Positions 1 to 5,684 of a DNA stretch of 17,091 nucleotides are shown here, piece after piece. The notes beneath the pieces were generated by a model. The model was not told the DNA's origin. It was given only the letters and a program-made list of their open reading frames with translations, and did not search any database. The stretch covers positions 1-17,091 of the forward strand of contig DOKY01000042.1 of assembly GCA_003510135.1 (NCBI GenBank), given 5' to 3'. The stretch is from Pseudothermotoga sp. Lineage in GTDB: Bacteria; Thermotogota; Thermotogae; Thermotogales; DSM-5069. The translations under genes and the position numbers were made by a program. Each line of letters starts with the position of its first letter. The first letter of the stretch is position 1.

Positions 1-1
1 C

Positions 2-160
2 CTTCTGTTGTACACTACCGTTTTTGATCGCTTCCATCGTTTTCCATTCATATCTTTATTAGAACACAATCATTAGACTAACTGCAACGTATCTAACGAA
101 AATGCCGCCTTTCATCCCACCCTTGAAAGAGTACACTTTCCCGGCGGCCTATCGTAAAAG
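2..160. repeat. Dispersed repeat, copy 1 (left edge)
   Basis: This stretch matches 16571-16680 in the same orientation. The conserved core is 69-160 here and 16589-16680 there, 92 bases each; aligning by eye I count about 11 mismatches and no gaps. A shared 18-base block (2-19 versus 16571-16588) precedes the core, but this copy carries 49 extra bases (20-68) between the two blocks. The core contains a short inverted repeat (CTTTC...GAAAG). Read on the minus strand both cores keep the same short peptide (KVYSFKGGMKG), so it may be a gene remnant. The left end may continue beyond base 1. Function unknown; it is not a CRISPR repeat. Confidence 0.75.
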
Positions 161-291
161 ATGAGAAATATCGCATATTCACGCCGTTTGTGCTGTATTG
201 TTGTGGCTTTGACACTATGGAAGAGGCAATCGAAGTGTCCAAGGACATTTTTGAGGCGAATTACTTTTATGTCCACGTTTTGGATGCAGAT
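127..291 (+). pseudogene. Probable 3' fragment of a protein gene
   Basis: Directly after the repeat, the frame through 163 reads EKYRIFTPFVLYC, then GFDTMEEAIEVSKDIFE and ANYFYVHVLDAD. That has the balanced, amphipathic composition of a real protein C-terminus rather than of random sequence. The frame is closed upstream by a TGA at 124-126 inside the repeat, and it has no ATG or ribosome binding site. Downstream it stays open through the terminator hairpin and into the antisense of tRNA-Phe, so the native stop seems to be missing or in another frame. I do not recognise the family. Most likely it is the tail of a gene truncated where the repeat joins; chance coding is possible. Confidence 0.35.
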
Positions 292-327
292 AAAAAAGGC
301 GCTCCCGCAGCTACAGGAGCGCCTTTT
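292..327 (-). terminator. Rho-independent terminator of the tRNA operon
   Basis: A GC-rich perfect hairpin: GGCGCTCC at 298-305 pairs with GGAGCGCC at 316-323 across a 10-base loop. Six A residues lie on the left (292-297) and four T residues on the right (324-327). Read on the minus strand it follows tRNA-Phe by about 40 bases and ends in a run of six U, which is the classical form. The T run on the other side means it could also stop plus-strand transcripts coming from the gene fragment to its left. Confidence 0.85.
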
Positions 328-365
328 GCTATCGTATCGAAAAGTGTCAAAACCGACGATATCTT

Positions 366-441
366 TGGTGGCCAGGGGCGGAATCGAACCGCCGACACCT
401 GGATTTTCAGTCCAGTGCTCTACCAACTGAGCTACCTGGCC
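366..441 (-). tRNA. tRNA-Phe (anticodon GAA)
   Basis: The minus strand folds into a standard 76-nt tRNA including an encoded 3' CCA. The acceptor stem is GGCCAGG/CCTGGCC, the D arm begins TAGCTCAGTTGGTAGAGC, the anticodon stem is CTGGA/TCCAG with loop CTGAAAA (anticodon GAA), and the T loop is GGTTCGATTCC. It is the second gene of a Val-Phe pair, 7 bases after tRNA-Val, and is followed by the hairpin terminator at 292-327. Confidence 0.97.
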
Positions 442-448
442 ACTCCTT

Positions 449-523
449 TGGTGGGTGCGGCAGGACTCGAACCTACGACCTTCTGCTCGTAAGGCAGACG
501 CTCTTCCTCTGAGCTACGCACCC
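449..523 (-). tRNA. tRNA-Val (anticodon TAC)
   Basis: A 75-nt cloverleaf on the minus strand with encoded CCA. The acceptor stem is GGGTGCG/CGCACCC, the D arm has TAGCTCAGAGGAAGAGC, the anticodon stem is TCTGC/GCAGA with loop CTTACGA (anticodon TAC, reading GUA and GUG), and the T loop is GGTTCGAGTCC. It is the first gene of the Val-Phe tRNA operon. Its 5' end is only 49 bases from the stop codon of the carbamate kinase gene, so read-through transcription from that gene is possible in addition to its own promoter. Confidence 0.97.
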
Positions 524-536
524 ACCTTTCATATAG

Positions 537-565
537 AATATACCACATGGATTTTCCTTTGAGAA
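537..565 (-). promoter_or_regulatory. Putative promoter of the tRNA-Val/Phe operon
   Basis: On the minus strand TTCTCA (565-560) and TATATT (542-537) are separated by 17 bases, and the -10 lies 13 bases before the tRNA 5' end. The -10 is good and the -35 weak (4 of 6 consensus bases), but stable-RNA promoters are expected here and no other candidate fits the 49-base gap. Confidence 0.45.
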
Positions 566-571
566 GCCCCC

Positions 572-1510
572 TCACTCGCGAACGATCCTCGTACCCGTTC
601 TGCCAGAGAGAGCTTCTTTCAGCTTCTTCATGTCTGTTATCAAACAGGTTCTGTTGGTGGCCGTAACGAAATCGACAGCCGCTTCTATCTTTGGGCCCAT
701 GCTGCCTGCGGGAAAATGCCCTTCCTTCAAGTATTTCACGGCCTCTTCAACGGTGAGTCTGTCCACAAAAGTCTGATTCGGCTTGCCGTAGTTGAGCGCA
801 ACCTTTTCAACGCCGGTCAGGATGATCAGTTCGTCAGCTCCAATCTCTATTGCCAGAAGCGCGCTTGCTCTGTCTTTGTCTATCACTGCTTCGATGCCTT
901 TCAGTTTGCCGTTCTCTCTCACGACCGGTATTCCACCCCCACCGGCAGCAACGACGATCACACCGTTCTTCAAAAGCATGCTCACGATTTCTTTTTCCAC
1001 TATGTCCAGAGGTTTGGGCGAAGGCACAACTCTTCTCCAGCCTCGGCCCGCATCTTCCTTCATGATCCAACCTTTCTCCATCATGAGTTTTCTCGCTTCT
1101 TCTTCGGTGTAGAATGGTCCAACAGGTTTGGAAGGTTTCTTGAACGCTTCGTCGTTCCTGTCGACAACTATTTGCGTGATCAATGCGGCGACTTCTCTGT
1201 TCAAACCTCTTTCGGCGAGTCGATTCCTCAAGGCCTGTACGATCATGTAACCTAAGCTGCCCTGGGTCTGCGCGTCGTTCACATCGATCGGGAACGGTGG
1301 GATAACCGCTTTCGCCATCTCCTGCTGGATGAGTATGTTCCCCACCTGTGGGCCGTTTCCGTGCGTGATCACGATGTCGTACTCATCGAGCATGTCGACA
1401 AGATAGCCGACCGCCTCTTCGATCGCGCTCAGCATGTTCTCTGCTGTGGGTTTTTCACCCGGTCTGTTCACTGCGTTCCCGCCAATGGCAACCACGGCGA
1501 GCTTCTTCAT
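572..1510 (-). CDS. arcC: Carbamate kinase
   Basis: Amino acid kinase family enzyme that interconverts carbamoyl phosphate + ADP and carbamate (NH3 + CO2) + ATP in the cytoplasm. The 312-residue length is typical for the family. Visible motifs are AIGGNAV near the N-terminus (phosphate binding), THGNGPQVGN, AAGGGGIPVV, the DKDRASALLA segment and the C-terminal FPAGSMGPKIEAA. I start at ATG 1508-1510 because GGGAGGG (1518-1524) sits seven bases upstream; an upstream in-frame TTG at 1531 overlaps the hairpin and lacks a binding site. It follows rpsR on the same strand, with a hairpin between them. No arginine deiminase or ornithine carbamoyltransferase gene is in the window, so its metabolic partner (arginine, citrulline or purine degradation) is not shown. 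Confidence 0.95.
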   Translation of the reverse strand: MKKLAVVAIGGNAVNRPGEKPTAENMLSAIEEAVGYLVDMLDEYDIVITHGNGPQVGNILIQQEMAKAVIPPFPIDVNDAQTQGSLGYMIVQALRNRLAERGLNREVAALITQIVVDRNDEAFKKPSKPVGPFYTEEEARKLMMEKGWIMKEDAGRGWRRVVPSPKPLDIVEKEIVSMLLKNGVIVVAAGGGGIPVVRENGKLKGIEAVIDKDRASALLAIEIGADELIILTGVEKVALNYGKPNQTFVDRLTVEEAVKYLKEGHFPAGSMGPKIEAAVDFVTATNRTCLITDMKKLKEALSGRTGTRIVRE

Positions 1511-1533
1511 CCCTTTTCCCTCCCAGAACAAAC

Positions 1534-1555
1534 GGAGGGACTCAGCGGTCCCTCC
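1534..1555 (-). terminator. Hairpin between rpsR and arcC
   Basis: GGAGGGAC (1534-1541) pairs perfectly with GTCCCTCC (1548-1555) around a 6-base loop. On the minus strand it is followed by GTTTGTTCT, which is a weak U tail, and then by the arcC ribosome binding site. It is likely a partial terminator or an RNA-processing/stability element that lowers arcC expression relative to the ribosomal genes. Confidence 0.55.
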
Positions 1556-1579
1556 GGCGAAGAATCGAATTCTTCTGTT

Positions 1580-1813
1580 TCACATCTTGATGTACGGCAG
1601 CAGAGCCATGTGTCTTGCACGCTTTATGGCGACTTTGATCATTCTCTGATGCTTCGCACAGTTGCCGGTCACGCGTTTGGGTATGATCTTCCCCTTTTCG
1701 TTCAAATAGTCGCTCAGGAGTTTGATGTCTTTGTAATCCACGTACTCGATCTTCATTTCACAAAGCCTGCATTTCTTGATTCTCTTTTTCCTTCTTCTCC
1801 TCTGCTGGTCCAC
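1580..1813 (-). CDS. rpsR: 30S ribosomal protein bS18
   Basis: The 77-residue protein has the S18 signature: a basic N-terminus, then KCRLCEMK, the LLSDYLNEKGKI segment, PKRVTGNCAKHQR and a C-terminal IKRARHMALLPY. It binds bS6 and sits on the 16S platform. The CRLC pair plus the Cys in NCAKHQ are the cysteines of the zinc-ribbon-like (C+) form of S18; many bacteria carry a cysteine-free form. The start is a GTG at 1811-1813 with GAGGAGGTG upstream. It is the third gene of rpsF-ssb-rpsR, 12 bases after ssb. Confidence 0.97.
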   Translation of the reverse strand: MDQQRRRRKKRIKKCRLCEMKIEYVDYKDIKLLSDYLNEKGKIIPKRVTGNCAKHQRMIKVAIKRARHMALLPYIKM

Positions 1814-1825
1814 ACGGACACCTCC

Positions 1826-2272
1826 TCAGAACGGTGGCTTATCTTCATCTTCACTGTCGAGTTCTTCTTCAGGGCCGAACATATCTTCGGGGTTGACGAT
1901 TGGTTCTTCGAACTTCTCGATCTCTTCGACGTTTTCCTCCATTGCTGATTTCTTCTCCATGAACCGGATGTCCCGTGCCCAGATCTCGGGTGTGGTCACG
2001 TTTGACCCGTCGCGGGACTGCCACTTGTTTATCCTCAGCTCCCCTTCGACCAAGACCAGCTGACCCTTCTTCAGATACAGTTTCACAAAGTCCGCGAGTT
2101 TGTTGAACGCAACCACTTTTATGAAATCCGTTGTCCTTTGACTGTCTGAGGACCTTGGGGGCCTGTCAACGGCGAGCGTGAAGGACGCAACCGCAGAGCC
2201 TGTGGTCGTCATGCGTGTATCTGGATCTCTGGTGAGTCGGCCTACCAGGATCACCCGGTTGTAGTACGGCAC
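1826..2272 (-). CDS. ssb: Single-stranded DNA-binding protein
   Basis: The 148-residue SSB has an N-terminal OB fold (about 1-105: YYNRVILVGRLTRDPD, FTLAVDRP, DFIKVVAFNKLADF, LVEGELRINKW). A disordered acidic linker follows and ends in DSEDEDKPPF, the conserved tail that recruits replication and repair proteins. It binds ssDNA in replication, recombination and repair. The start is a GTG at 2270-2272; its ribosome binding site (AAGGAG) lies in the last codons of rpsF, whose stop is 6 bases away, indicating translational coupling. Placement between the two ribosomal genes is the widespread bacterial arrangement. Confidence 0.97.
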   Translation of the reverse strand: MPYYNRVILVGRLTRDPDTRMTTTGSAVASFTLAVDRPPRSSDSQRTTDFIKVVAFNKLADFVKLYLKKGQLVLVEGELRINKWQSRDGSNVTTPEIWARDIRFMEKKSAMEENVEEIEKFEEPIVNPEDMFGPEEELDSEDEDKPPF

Positions 2273-2278
2273 GACAGA

Positions 2279-2623
2279 TTACTCCTTCTGCTCGACGTTG
2301 CTCGTCTGAGCGGCCTTCTTTTCCTTTTTCTCGAGATCTTCTCGCCTGAAGGTCTGCCAGCGGATTATCTGTGGAGTGATGCGATAAAATTCCTCGAGTT
2401 TGTTCACATTCGCAGGATCGGCCGTGAACATGATCACCGTGTAGTCTCCTTCAGTCTGGTGGGCGATGGGATAGGCGAGTCTCCTCAGACCCCACCTGTT
2501 GACCTCTCTGATCTGACCACTCACACGTTCTGTGATGATACCTTTAATCTTCTCCACGAGAGCTTCACGTTCTTCCTCGCTCATTCGTGGATCGATGATG
2601 AACATCGTCTCGTAGATCCTCAT
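2279..2623 (-). CDS. rpsF: 30S ribosomal protein bS6
   Basis: The 114-residue S6 begins MRIYETMFIIDP and contains GLRRLAYPI and EGDYTVIMFTAD, the beta strands of its ferredoxin-like fold, with a lysine/glutamate-rich tail. It heterodimerises with bS18 on the 16S central domain. The ATG at 2621-2623 is preceded by a very strong GGGAGGAGGT (2639-2630). It is the first gene of the operon; the leader RNA upstream can fold to cover this binding site (see 2630-2676), consistent with S6:S18 feedback control. Confidence 0.97.
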   Translation of the reverse strand: MRIYETMFIIDPRMSEEEREALVEKIKGIITERVSGQIREVNRWGLRRLAYPIAHQTEGDYTVIMFTADPANVNKLEEFYRITPQIIRWQTFRREDLEKKEKKAAQTSNVEQKE

Positions 2624-2629
2624 TCACCG

Positions 2630-2676
2630 ACCTCCTCCCTCGGCCTTTTTGGTCTTGCCTGCTGGCAAGACGGGAG
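2630..2676 (-). promoter_or_regulatory. rpsF leader hairpin, candidate S6:S18-binding autoregulatory RNA
   Basis: On the minus strand, GTCTTGCC (2671-2664) pairs perfectly with GGCAAGAC (2659-2652) around an AGCA tetraloop. Directly outside, CTCCC (2676-2672) can pair with GGGAG (2639-2635), part of the rpsF ribosome binding site. This leaves a one-sided 12-base bulge, CAAAAAGGCCGA, which contains CCG. A stem-loop with a CCG in a 3' asymmetric loop is the published hallmark of the S6:S18 leader motif found ahead of rpsF in many bacteria. The pairing is seen directly; the binding is inferred. Confidence 0.6.
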
Positions 2677-2716
2677 CATCCTTCTATAATTTACCACGAA
2701 CTCCTCACGGCAGGAC

Positions 2717-2722
2717 ATTATA
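2717..2722 (-). promoter_or_regulatory. Putative -10 element of the rpsF-ssb-rpsR operon
   Basis: A perfect TATAAT on the minus strand (2722-2717), preceded by GTG, lies about 40 bases before the leader hairpin. No convincing -35 is found at 16-18 bases; TTCACA occurs at a 21-base spacing. A second AT-rich stretch nearer the hairpin (TAAATTATAG, around 2684-2693) is an alternative. Confidence 0.4.
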
Positions 2723-2925
2723 CACGAAGAAATGTTAAATCGGTGTGAACTCAGGAAAGATCGGTTCAGATGAAAGTTCTCGTCGCATCGTCATGACGAG
2801 AACCATCTCAGTCGTTCTCCAGCTGTGCGTCTCTCATTTGTTGAAAAAAAGACAACGAATCATCCACCTAATGAAAAATCTTTTACGTTCAAAGGGGTGA
2901 TAATTGAGCTGAAGAAAACCTGGAG
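2723..2925. other. Divergent intergenic region with a perfect 9-bp inverted repeat
   Basis: No coding sequence is evident. The main structure is GTTCTCGTC (2776-2784) and GACGAGAAC (2795-2803), a perfect inverted repeat with a 10-base spacer. No T run follows on either strand, and the region lies between divergent genes, where a terminator is not needed. It could be an operator or a 5' UTR hairpin. I could not place a convincing promoter for the plus-strand gene at 2926. Confidence 0.5.
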
Positions 2926-3930
2926 GTGGTCTGTACGAAAGTTGGGCTGGCGTACAACGTGCAGCGTGGTGTGAGGCCTGATGTGGAGGACTGGGAAGCG
3001 GAGTACGATTCGATGGATGTCGTGATGGACATCAAGCAGTCCATCGAAAGTGGCGGGCATGAAGTCGTTCTGATGGAAGCCGTGCCCGAGAAATTCATCC
3101 CAACGCTGCTGAACGAGAAAGTCGACATCGTCTACAACTTTGCCGAGGGTACGTTCGGAAGAGCAAGAGAAGCTCAAGTTCCAGCCATTTTGAGTTTCTA
3201 CGGGATTCCCTACACTGGCTCGGACGCCACCACGTTGGCCGTGTGTCTCGACAAAGCCTTGACCAAACAGGTATTACTGACCAAAGACATACGAACACCG
3301 AGGTTCCAGGTGATACGTTCCTTGGACGACAAGCTCAGAAAGAACATGAGGTTCCCGCTGATACTGAAGCTGAACGCGGAAGGTTCTTCAAAGGGTATTT
3401 CCGAGACGGGCCTGGTTCATGACATGCTCGAGTACAGAAAAGAGATCGAAAGGTTGTTCGCCACGTACAACGAGTCTATTCTCGTCGAGGAATACATAAG
3501 AGGCAGGGAATTCACGATAGGGGTTTTACAGGAGAAGGATAAATACAGGGTCCTACCCATCATGGAGATCCACTTCAAACACGGAAAAGAGTTCTACAGC
3601 TACAGGGTCAAGAAGAATTCCGATTACTACGTGGACTACACTTGTCCAGCGAAGATAGACCCTGTGCTCGAGAGGAAACTCATCAACATGGCGGTAAAGG
3701 TGTGCAAGAGTCTGGACATAAAGGACGTGGCGAGGATAGACCTGAGAGTTTCGCAGGAGGATGGGAATCCGTATTTCCTGGAGATCAATCCCCTTCCCGG
3801 TATGGTGAGAAACTTTTCCGATCTGCCGAGGATCGCGGAAGCTGCCGGTTTCACTTACGAAGGGCTTGTACTGCACATACTCGAGAATGCCATGCAGCGT
3901 TATGGACTTCTCCAGCAAGTTCACGTTTGA
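2926..3930 (+). CDS. D-Ala-D-Ala ligase-like ATP-grasp protein
   Basis: ATP-grasp enzyme of the Ddl family (334 residues from GTG 2926). Ddl landmarks in order: the N-terminal VGLAYN strand, GIPYTGSDATTLAVCLDKALTK, LKLNAEGSSKGI (ATP-binding loop), ILVEEYIRGREFTIGVL, ARIDLRV and FLEINPLPGM (Mg/ATP acidic residues). Family members join two amino acids or similar acids through an acyl phosphate. Substrate identity is uncertain: EINPLPGM replaces the more usual EINTLPGMT, so it may be a paralogue rather than the peptidoglycan Ddl. The start is odd. GGAGGTGG (2922-2929) overlaps the only standard start codon, GTG 2926, while the well-spaced codon giving the canonical KVGLAYN start is ACG at 2935-2937. 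A small CoA-binding protein gene follows after 16 bases, probably in the same operon. Confidence 0.85.
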   Translation: MVCTKVGLAYNVQRGVRPDVEDWEAEYDSMDVVMDIKQSIESGGHEVVLMEAVPEKFIPTLLNEKVDIVYNFAEGTFGRAREAQVPAILSFYGIPYTGSDATTLAVCLDKALTKQVLLTKDIRTPRFQVIRSLDDKLRKNMRFPLILKLNAEGSSKGISETGLVHDMLEYRKEIERLFATYNESILVEEYIRGREFTIGVLQEKDKYRVLPIMEIHFKHGKEFYSYRVKKNSDYYVDYTCPAKIDPVLERKLINMAVKVCKSLDIKDVARIDLRVSQEDGNPYFLEINPLPGMVRNFSDLPRIAEAAGFTYEGLVLHILENAMQRYGLLQQVHV

Positions 3931-3946
3931 CCAGGGGGGTGAAACA

Positions 3947-4318
3947 TTGGAGTTGAACGGCGTGAGGAGAATAGCTGTCGTCGGAGCGAGTGAAAACAGC
4001 AGAAAATACGGAAACAAGATCGTTCGAGATCTTCTCTCGAAAGGTTTTGAGGTCTATCCGGTCAATCCGGGGTCCGAAGTCATAGAGGGTGTCAGATGCT
4101 ACAGAGACATCGAAGAACTTCCCAGGGATGTGGATCTCATAGTTTTTGTGGTCCCACCAGAAGTGGGCATTCAGGTGGCAGACAAAGCGATTAAGCTTGG
4201 GTTCAAGCGCCTCTGGTTCCAGCCCGGTGCAGGTTCCAAGCAGATAGAAGACTTGATCAAGAACAACGGTGTCGAATACTCTATAGGTCGTTGCATAATG
4301 GTGGAAACAAGTTTTTGA
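3947..4318 (+). CDS. CoA-binding domain protein (YccU-like)
   Basis: A single Rossmann-type CoA-binding domain of 123 residues, the usual length for stand-alone YccU-like proteins. Recognisable features are IAVVGASENSRKYGNKIVRDL (nucleotide-binding loop), EVYPVNPGSEVIEGVRCY, DLIVFVVPPE and KRLWFQPGA. The fold is that of the N-terminal domain of succinyl-CoA synthetase alpha, but without the catalytic ligase domain; its cellular role is not established. I chose TTG 3947 because AGGGGGGTG sits 5-6 bases upstream; longer frames starting at 3866 overlap the preceding gene and have no binding site. It lies 16 bases after the ATP-grasp gene and is likely co-transcribed. Confidence 0.85.
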   Translation: MELNGVRRIAVVGASENSRKYGNKIVRDLLSKGFEVYPVNPGSEVIEGVRCYRDIEELPRDVDLIVFVVPPEVGIQVADKAIKLGFKRLWFQPGAGSKQIEDLIKNNGVEYSIGRCIMVETSF

Positions 4319-4333
4319 GATCTGTCGAACTTT

Positions 4334-4365
4334 CACGGGTGTGCTCACAGATGGGCATACCCGTG
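4334..4365 (+). terminator. Hairpin after the CoA-binding gene
   Basis: CACGGGTGTGC (4334-4344) pairs with GCATACCCGTG (4355-4365) over 11 bp with one G-T pair and a 10-base loop. It is followed by TTTGATTTGG. It is 15 bases past the stop codon. The U tail is broken, so termination may be partial. Confidence 0.55.
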
Positions 4366-4605
4366 TTTGATTTGGCAGTTCTAAAGTTTCAGAGGCGTTC
4401 GAGAAACACTTTTGCAGAATTTGACTCGCAAGCTCATTCTGTATCTTCCGCAGCGTTTTCTTGTACGTATATCATGATGGGATTTCTCTCAAGGATAAGC
4501 GCTCTCAGAAAGTTGAGAATGACTTTCAGAAAGATCGAAACGATCCGTGGAAGAACATTGCATGTTTTGTTCATCGATCATCCGGCATGAGTGAGAAAGA
4601 ACAAA
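4366..4605. other. Non-coding or decayed stretch before the transporter operon
   Basis: About 240 bases without a gene I can support. A plus-strand frame spans it (4291-4590) but begins inside the CoA-binding gene, lacks a ribosome binding site and has no recognisable motif. Short lysine/arginine-rich peptides appear in several frames, which could be remnants of a lost gene. The promoter of the transporter operon lies at its right end. Confidence 0.4.
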
Positions 4606-4610
4606 GTTGC

Positions 4611-4640
4611 TTGATTTTTCGGATGTGAATTCGCTATAAT
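4611..4640 (+). promoter_or_regulatory. Promoter of the tct-maeA-uxaA-larA operon
   Basis: TTGATT (4611-4616) and a perfect TATAAT (4635-4640) are separated by 18 bases. Transcription would start near 4647, about 30 bases before the tctC start codon and just before the ribosome binding site GAGGAGG. I see no large palindrome overlapping it. Confidence 0.75.
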
Positions 4641-4677
4641 GTAAGCAGTGCAAACCTTTCGAGAGGAGGTAAAGAGC

Positions 4678-5619
4678 ATGAAAGTTCGTGTGCTGGTGGT
4701 TCTTTTTGCGCTGCTTGCGCTGACTTTCGTCCTGGCAGAGAAATACCCGAGCAAACCGATCACTTACGTCATCTGTTTCGCTCCCGGTGGAGAATCGGAC
4801 ATCACAGCACGTTTGCAGCAGCCGTATCTGGAAAAGATCCTGGGAGTGCCTATCGTGATAACCTACAAAGAAGGTGGAGGTGGCGCCGTCGGTTGGACAG
4901 AGCTCGTGACCCGTGCGAAGCCTGATGGCTATACCATCTACGGAACGAACCTGCCGCACACCATCCTTCAGCCACTTCAGGGCGGAGTTGGTTACAAGAC
5001 CGAGCAGATAAACAACATCTATTTCTTCCAGTCCACCCCGTGTGTGCTCGCGGTGAGGATCGACAGCCCTATCAACACATTCGAGGATTTCGTTAAGTAT
5101 GCAAAAGAAAAAGGCGTAGTCACTCTCGGCGGGAGTGGACAGCCTTCTGCGAACAGTTTTGCAACCGTGAGGCTTGCGAAACTCACAGGTTTGAACATTG
5201 TCTATGTCCCATTCTCAGGTTCAGGTACGGCCGTTCCAGCACTGCTTGGTGGACACGTTGACGGTCTAATGACCTACACGACGATGGCAGTGCAGTACAG
5301 AGACAAGATGAAGGTTATCGCAGTGGCAAGTGAGAAGAGGCTCCCGTGGTTCCCCGATGTGCCAACTTTTAGAGAACTTGGGATAGATCTCGTCGAGAAA
5401 GCGTACAGAGGAGTTGCCGTGCCTCCCGGAACGCCAGAAGATGTGAAGAGAGTACTCGAAGCAGCTGTGAAGGAAGTGAACAACAATCCTGAGTTCGTTG
5501 CCAAGATGGAAGAGATGGGTTTCGTGATCGAAAACTACGACGAGGCTGCTTCGGCCAAACTCGTTTCAGAGCTGATGGCGTATTACAAAGAGCTGTGGGA
5601 AGAAACAAAAGGAAAGTGA
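4678..5619 (+). CDS. tctC: Tripartite tricarboxylate transporter substrate-binding protein
   Basis: TctC/Bug-family periplasmic receptor of 313 residues. It has an N-terminal signal peptide (about 1-20: MKVR, a leucine/valine core, LA before EKYPSKP), then the family's YVICFAPGGESDITARL loop that holds a carboxylate, IVITYKEGGGGAVGW, and a C-terminal half with VPFSGSGTAVPALLGGHVDG and AVPPGTPEDVKRVLE. It captures an organic acid outside the membrane and hands it to TctA/TctB. The ATG at 4678 has GAGGAGG eight bases upstream. A terminator hairpin separates it from tctA, so the receptor should be made in excess over the membrane subunits, as is usual for binding-protein transporters. Confidence 0.94.
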   Translation: MKVRVLVVLFALLALTFVLAEKYPSKPITYVICFAPGGESDITARLQQPYLEKILGVPIVITYKEGGGGAVGWTELVTRAKPDGYTIYGTNLPHTILQPLQGGVGYKTEQINNIYFFQSTPCVLAVRIDSPINTFEDFVKYAKEKGVVTLGGSGQPSANSFATVRLAKLTGLNIVYVPFSGSGTAVPALLGGHVDGLMTYTTMAVQYRDKMKVIAVASEKRLPWFPDVPTFRELGIDLVEKAYRGVAVPPGTPEDVKRVLEAAVKEVNNNPEFVAKMEEMGFVIENYDEAASAKLVSELMAYYKELWEETKGK

Positions 5620-5636
5620 TTGTTTCCTTGTTCCCA

Positions 5637-5664
5637 CCCGCACCCCACAAGGGTGCGGGTTTTT
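5637..5664 (+). terminator. Strong hairpin terminator/attenuator between tctC and tctA
   Basis: CCCGCACCC (5637-5645) pairs perfectly with GGGTGCGGG (5651-5659) with a 5-base loop, followed by five T (5660-5664). It is a textbook rho-independent terminator inside the operon, 17 bases after tctC and 20 bases before tctA. No promoter is obvious between it and tctA, so downstream genes probably depend on partial read-through. Confidence 0.85.
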
Positions 5665-5684
5665 GAAAGGGGGAAGAAATCTGC

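Noticed and set aside
2..160. CRISPR array or tRNA-linked attachment site at the left edge
   Set aside because: No regularly spaced repeats, no cas genes, no integrase, and the repeat does not match the tRNA 3' ends.
716..1255. Long plus-strand frame opposite carbamate kinase
   Set aside because: Antisense shadow of a well-supported gene; no family features.
2776..2803. Rho-independent terminator between rpsF and the ATP-grasp gene
   Set aside because: Perfect hairpin but no T run on either strand, and the flanking genes diverge, so no transcript needs to end there.
4291..4590. 99-codon plus-strand frame after the CoA-binding gene
   Set aside because: Starts inside the preceding gene, has no ribosome binding site, spans the hairpin and shows no recognisable motif; treated as non-coding or decayed.
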